Part shown: positions 6,828-8,342 of the stretch, one piece after another
Numbering within the stretch: position 1 is the stretch's first letter
Layout of the letters: the number at the start of each line of letters is the position of its first letter
NCBI GenBank assembly: GCA_025355485.1
Contig: JANXZP010000026.1
Coordinates: 1-8,342 of the forward strand
Length of the DNA stretch: 8,342 nt
Origin: Pseudomonadota bacterium
Lineage (GTDB): Bacteria > Pseudomonadota > Gammaproteobacteria > Xanthomonadales > Xanthomonadaceae
Direction of reading: 5' to 3'
The notes under the pieces: generated by a model
What the model was told of the DNA's origin: nothing
Databases searched by the model: none
What the model saw: the letters and a program-made list of their open reading frames with translations, nothing else
Program-made: the position numbers and the translations under genes

Positions 6828-7409
6828 TCACCGGCTTCCGGTCGCATGCAGCAGCCCGTACAGGTTCCACAATCCCAGCCCGAGGAAGAGCAGGGCGGCG
6901 GTCACGCGCGCCGCGTGCAGCGGAATGCGCTCGGCAAAACGTGCGCCCAGCCAGACCACCGGCACATTGGCGACCATCATGCCAAGCGTGGTGCCGACCA
7001 CGACCTGCCACAGCGGATGGTATTGCGCGGCGAGCGCGACCGTCGCGAGCTGGGTCTTGTCGCCCATTTCGGCGAGGAAGAAGGTGATGATCGTCGCGAT
7101 GACCAGGCCGTGCCCGGAATGTTTGGTCGCGGCCTCGTCGTCGGCCTTGTCCGGGATCAGCGCCCACGCCGCCATGCCGATGAACGACACCACCACCGCC
7201 CATTGCATCGCGCGCGGCGAGATCCAGTTCGCGAGTAGCGCGCCAACGCCGCCGGCCATCGCATGATTGACCAGCGTGGCGATGAAGATGCCGACGCAGA
7301 TCGGCCACGGTCGGCGGTATTTAGCGGCGAGCGTCAGCGACAGCAGTTGCGTCTTGTCGCCGATTTCGGCGACCGCGACGGCGACGAGGGATACCAGAAA
7401 AGCATTCAT
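6828..7409 (-). CDS. UPF0016/GDT1 (TMEM165) family manganese exporter
   Basis: A 193-residue inner-membrane protein of the UPF0016 family, whose bacterial members such as MneA of Vibrio cholerae export Mn2+. Both family signatures are intact: EIGDKTQ at residues 15-21 in helix 1 and EMGDKTQ at 114-120 in helix 4. These acidic pairs line the cation path in the inverted-repeat fold. Six hydrophobic segments are visible, with a short acidic/histidine-containing loop at about 87-100 (DKADDEAATKHSGH) between the halves. The ATG at 7409 begins directly with helix 1 (MNAFLVSLVAVAVAEIGDK), which is typical. It is divergent from an aldo/keto reductase and shares a 122-base regulatory region with it. 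Some relatives are controlled by Mn-sensing RNA; see the leader entry. Confidence 0.93.
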   Translation of the reverse strand: MNAFLVSLVAVAVAEIGDKTQLLSLTLAAKYRRPWPICVGIFIATLVNHAMAGGVGALLANWISPRAMQWAVVVSFIGMAAWALIPDKADDEAATKHSGHGLVIATIITFFLAEMGDKTQLATVALAAQYHPLWQVVVGTTLGMMVANVPVVWLGARFAERIPLHAARVTAALLFLGLGLWNLYGLLHATGSR

Positions 7410-7469
7410 GCAGGGCCTGTCGGCGCGGATACCCGCGTTCGCAGGCAGGCTATCCCCCGGTGGATAGCG
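7410..7469 (-). promoter_or_regulatory. Potentially folded leader of the manganese exporter
   Basis: If transcription starts about 7 bases past the TATAAT box, the leader is about 60 bases and can form two elements: GCUAUCC-ACCGGG-GGAUAGC (7468 to 7449), then an outer stem GCCUG/CAGGC (7446-7442 with 7419-7415) enclosing CGCGG-GUAU-CCGCG (7437 to 7424). The outer 3' arm holds the only AGG close to the ATG, so folding could hide the ribosome binding site. The folding is deduced by eye. A GGGGGATAG near the first loop recalls the GGGGAGTAG of yybP-ykoY manganese riboswitches, but the leader seems too short for that four-way junction. Confidence 0.35.
7449..7468. promoter_or_regulatory. Perfect 7-base inverted repeat in the divergent promoter region
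   Basis: GCTATCC, a 6-base spacer and GGATAGC form a perfect dyad of 20 bases. It lies just behind the minus-strand TATAAT and just upstream of the AT-rich core that could serve the plus-strand gene. The position suits an operator acting on one or both genes. It could equally work as an RNA hairpin at the 5' end of the exporter transcript. Confidence 0.4.
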
Positions 7470-7474
7470 CGCTC

Positions 7475-7480
7475 ATTATA
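7475..7480 (-). promoter_or_regulatory. Consensus -10 box for the manganese exporter
   Basis: A perfect TATAAT on the minus strand sits in the only AT-rich patch of the region. No recognisable -35 hexamer is found 16-18 bases upstream, so an activator may be needed. On the plus strand the same patch reads TATATA (7477-7482) and might serve the reductase. Confidence 0.5.
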
Positions 7481-7520
7481 TAGGTGTGCCGGATTCCACC
7501 GCGCACACGGAATCGTCCAC

Positions 7521-7525
7521 AGGAG
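7521..7525 (+). promoter_or_regulatory. Ribosome binding site of the aldo/keto reductase
   Basis: AGGAG, 6 bases before the ATG at 7532, is the strongest Shine-Dalgarno sequence in the window and fixes the start of the reductase. Confidence 0.8.
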
Positions 7526-7531
7526 CAACGC

Positions 7532-8342
7532 ATGCAATACCGCCGCCTCGGCTCGTCCGGACTGAAGCTGTCCGCGCTGGGTTTCGGCGCATGGGTCACG
7601 TTCGGCAACCAGATCGGCCGCAGCGAGGCGCGCGAGCTGATCGCGCAGGCGTTCGATGCGGGGGTGAACTTCTTCGACAACGCCGAAACCTACGCCAACG
7701 GCGAGGCCGAACGGATCATGGGCGACGTGCTCGCCGACCTGCGGTTGCCGCGCGATGCGTGGTGCGTGTCGAGCAAGGTGTACTTCGGCGCGGTCGATCA
7801 TCCCGCGCCGACCCAGAAGGGACTGTCGCGCAAGCATGTGATCGAGGCCTGTGAACAGGCGCTGCGCCGGTTGCGGGTGGATCACCTCGACCTGTATTAC
7901 TGCCATCGCCCCGATCCCGATACGCCGATCGAGGAAACCGTGCGCGCGATGGACGCGCTGATCCGTCAGGGCAAGGTGTTGTACTGGGGCACGTCGGAGT
8001 GGCCGGTCGCAGCGATCCGCGAGGCGGCGAATATCGCGCGCGCGAATCATCTTCATCCGCCGACGATGGAACAGCCCGAGTACAACCTGCTGCATCGCGA
8101 GCGCGTCGAGACCGAATACGCATCGCTGTATTCCGACATCGGACTCGGCACCACGACCTGGTCGCCGCTCGCATCAGGCCTGCTGACCGGCAAATATAAC
8201 GATGGCCTGCCCGCCGATTCGCGGATGCACACGCCAGGTTACGAATGGCTGGCGCGACGCCTGTCCACCGACGAGGGCGCGGCGCGGCTCGCAAAGGCGC
8301 GACGCTTCACCGCGCTGGCCGCGGTACTCGGCGAGAAACCCG
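7532..8342 (+). CDS. Aldo/keto reductase, potassium-channel beta-subunit type (cut by right edge)
   Basis: An NADPH-dependent oxidoreductase of the AKR superfamily that reduces aldehydes and ketones; 270 residues are visible out of an expected 315-330. The N-terminus MQYRRLGSSGLKLSALGFGAW (split here as MQYRRLGSSG and LKLSALGFGAW) is typical. The catalytic tetrad is complete: D49 and Y54 in FFDNAETYANG, K82 in VSSKVYFG, and H125 in LYYCHRPDPDTP. The Trp-Ser-Pro-Leu motif at WSPLASGLLTGKY is also present. The CHRPD and GTSEWP segments place it with voltage-gated K+ channel beta subunit-like AKRs. It is transcribed divergently from the manganese exporter. The natural substrate is unknown; detoxification of reactive carbonyls is the usual guess for this group. 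Confidence 0.95.
   Translation, partial: MQYRRLGSSGLKLSALGFGAWVTFGNQIGRSEARELIAQAFDAGVNFFDNAETYANGEAERIMGDVLADLRLPRDAWCVSSKVYFGAVDHPAPTQKGLSRKHVIEACEQALRRLRVDHLDLYYCHRPDPDTPIEETVRAMDALIRQGKVLYWGTSEWPVAAIREAANIARANHLHPPTMEQPEYNLLHRERVETEYASLYSDIGLGTTTWSPLASGLLTGKYNDGLPADSRMHTPGYEWLARRLSTDEGAARLAKARRFTALAAVLGEKP

Noticed and set aside
7410..7469. A true yybP-ykoY manganese riboswitch
   Set aside because: GGGGGATAG only resembles the conserved GGGGAGTAG, and about 60 bases are too few for the known four-way junction. I kept only the weaker claim of a folded leader.

Overview
The window is dense, high-GC DNA with eight confident protein genes plus one less certain gene. Seven of the confident genes and the uncertain one lie on the minus strand; only the right-most gene is on the plus strand. 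Codon use, the protein families and the gene neighbourhoods suggest a Gammaproteobacterium of the Xanthomonadaceae/Lysobacteraceae type. That is an inference from style, because there is no rRNA or other phylogenetic marker here. I see no tRNA, rRNA, insertion sequence, integrase or CRISPR array, and no stretch over about 130 bases without a gene.

Left block (1-3098, all minus, read right to left): a GNAT-like protein of unknown function, an isoprenylcysteine-methyltransferase-like membrane protein, an ECF sigma factor of the kind common in Planctomycetes and Acidobacteria, a shorter protein that keeps only the C-terminal sigma-like half, and the N-terminal part of a Ser/Thr protein kinase that runs off the left edge. 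Gaps are 19, 19 and 68 bases, followed by a 4-base ATGA overlap. The block looks like one operon encoding a kinase/sigma signalling unit. The sigma-like protein next to the kinase and the two enzyme-like genes in front are its unusual parts.

Middle block (3190-5438, minus): a nucleoside:H+ symporter family MFS permease followed 17 bases later by a ribokinase-type PfkB kinase. Together they suggest import of nucleosides or a related sugar compound and phosphorylation of the sugar part. The permease most likely starts at a TTG codon behind a good ribosome binding site, which gives 418 residues. Upstream lie two perfect short palindromes directly behind the stop codon of the next gene.

Right block (5570-8342): a six-helix membrane diguanylate cyclase (GGEEF active site, no canonical inhibitory site) starting at GTG, and a UPF0016/GDT1-family manganese exporter, both on the minus strand. 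A divergent intergenic region of about 120 bases follows, with a perfect TATAAT, a 7-base perfect palindrome and a potentially folded leader. An aldo/keto reductase of the potassium-channel-beta type then reads rightwards off the edge of the window.

The best candidates for something undescribed are the sigma/sigma-like/kinase operon with its methyltransferase and GNAT-like partners, and the structured leader and palindrome shared by the manganese exporter and the reductase.
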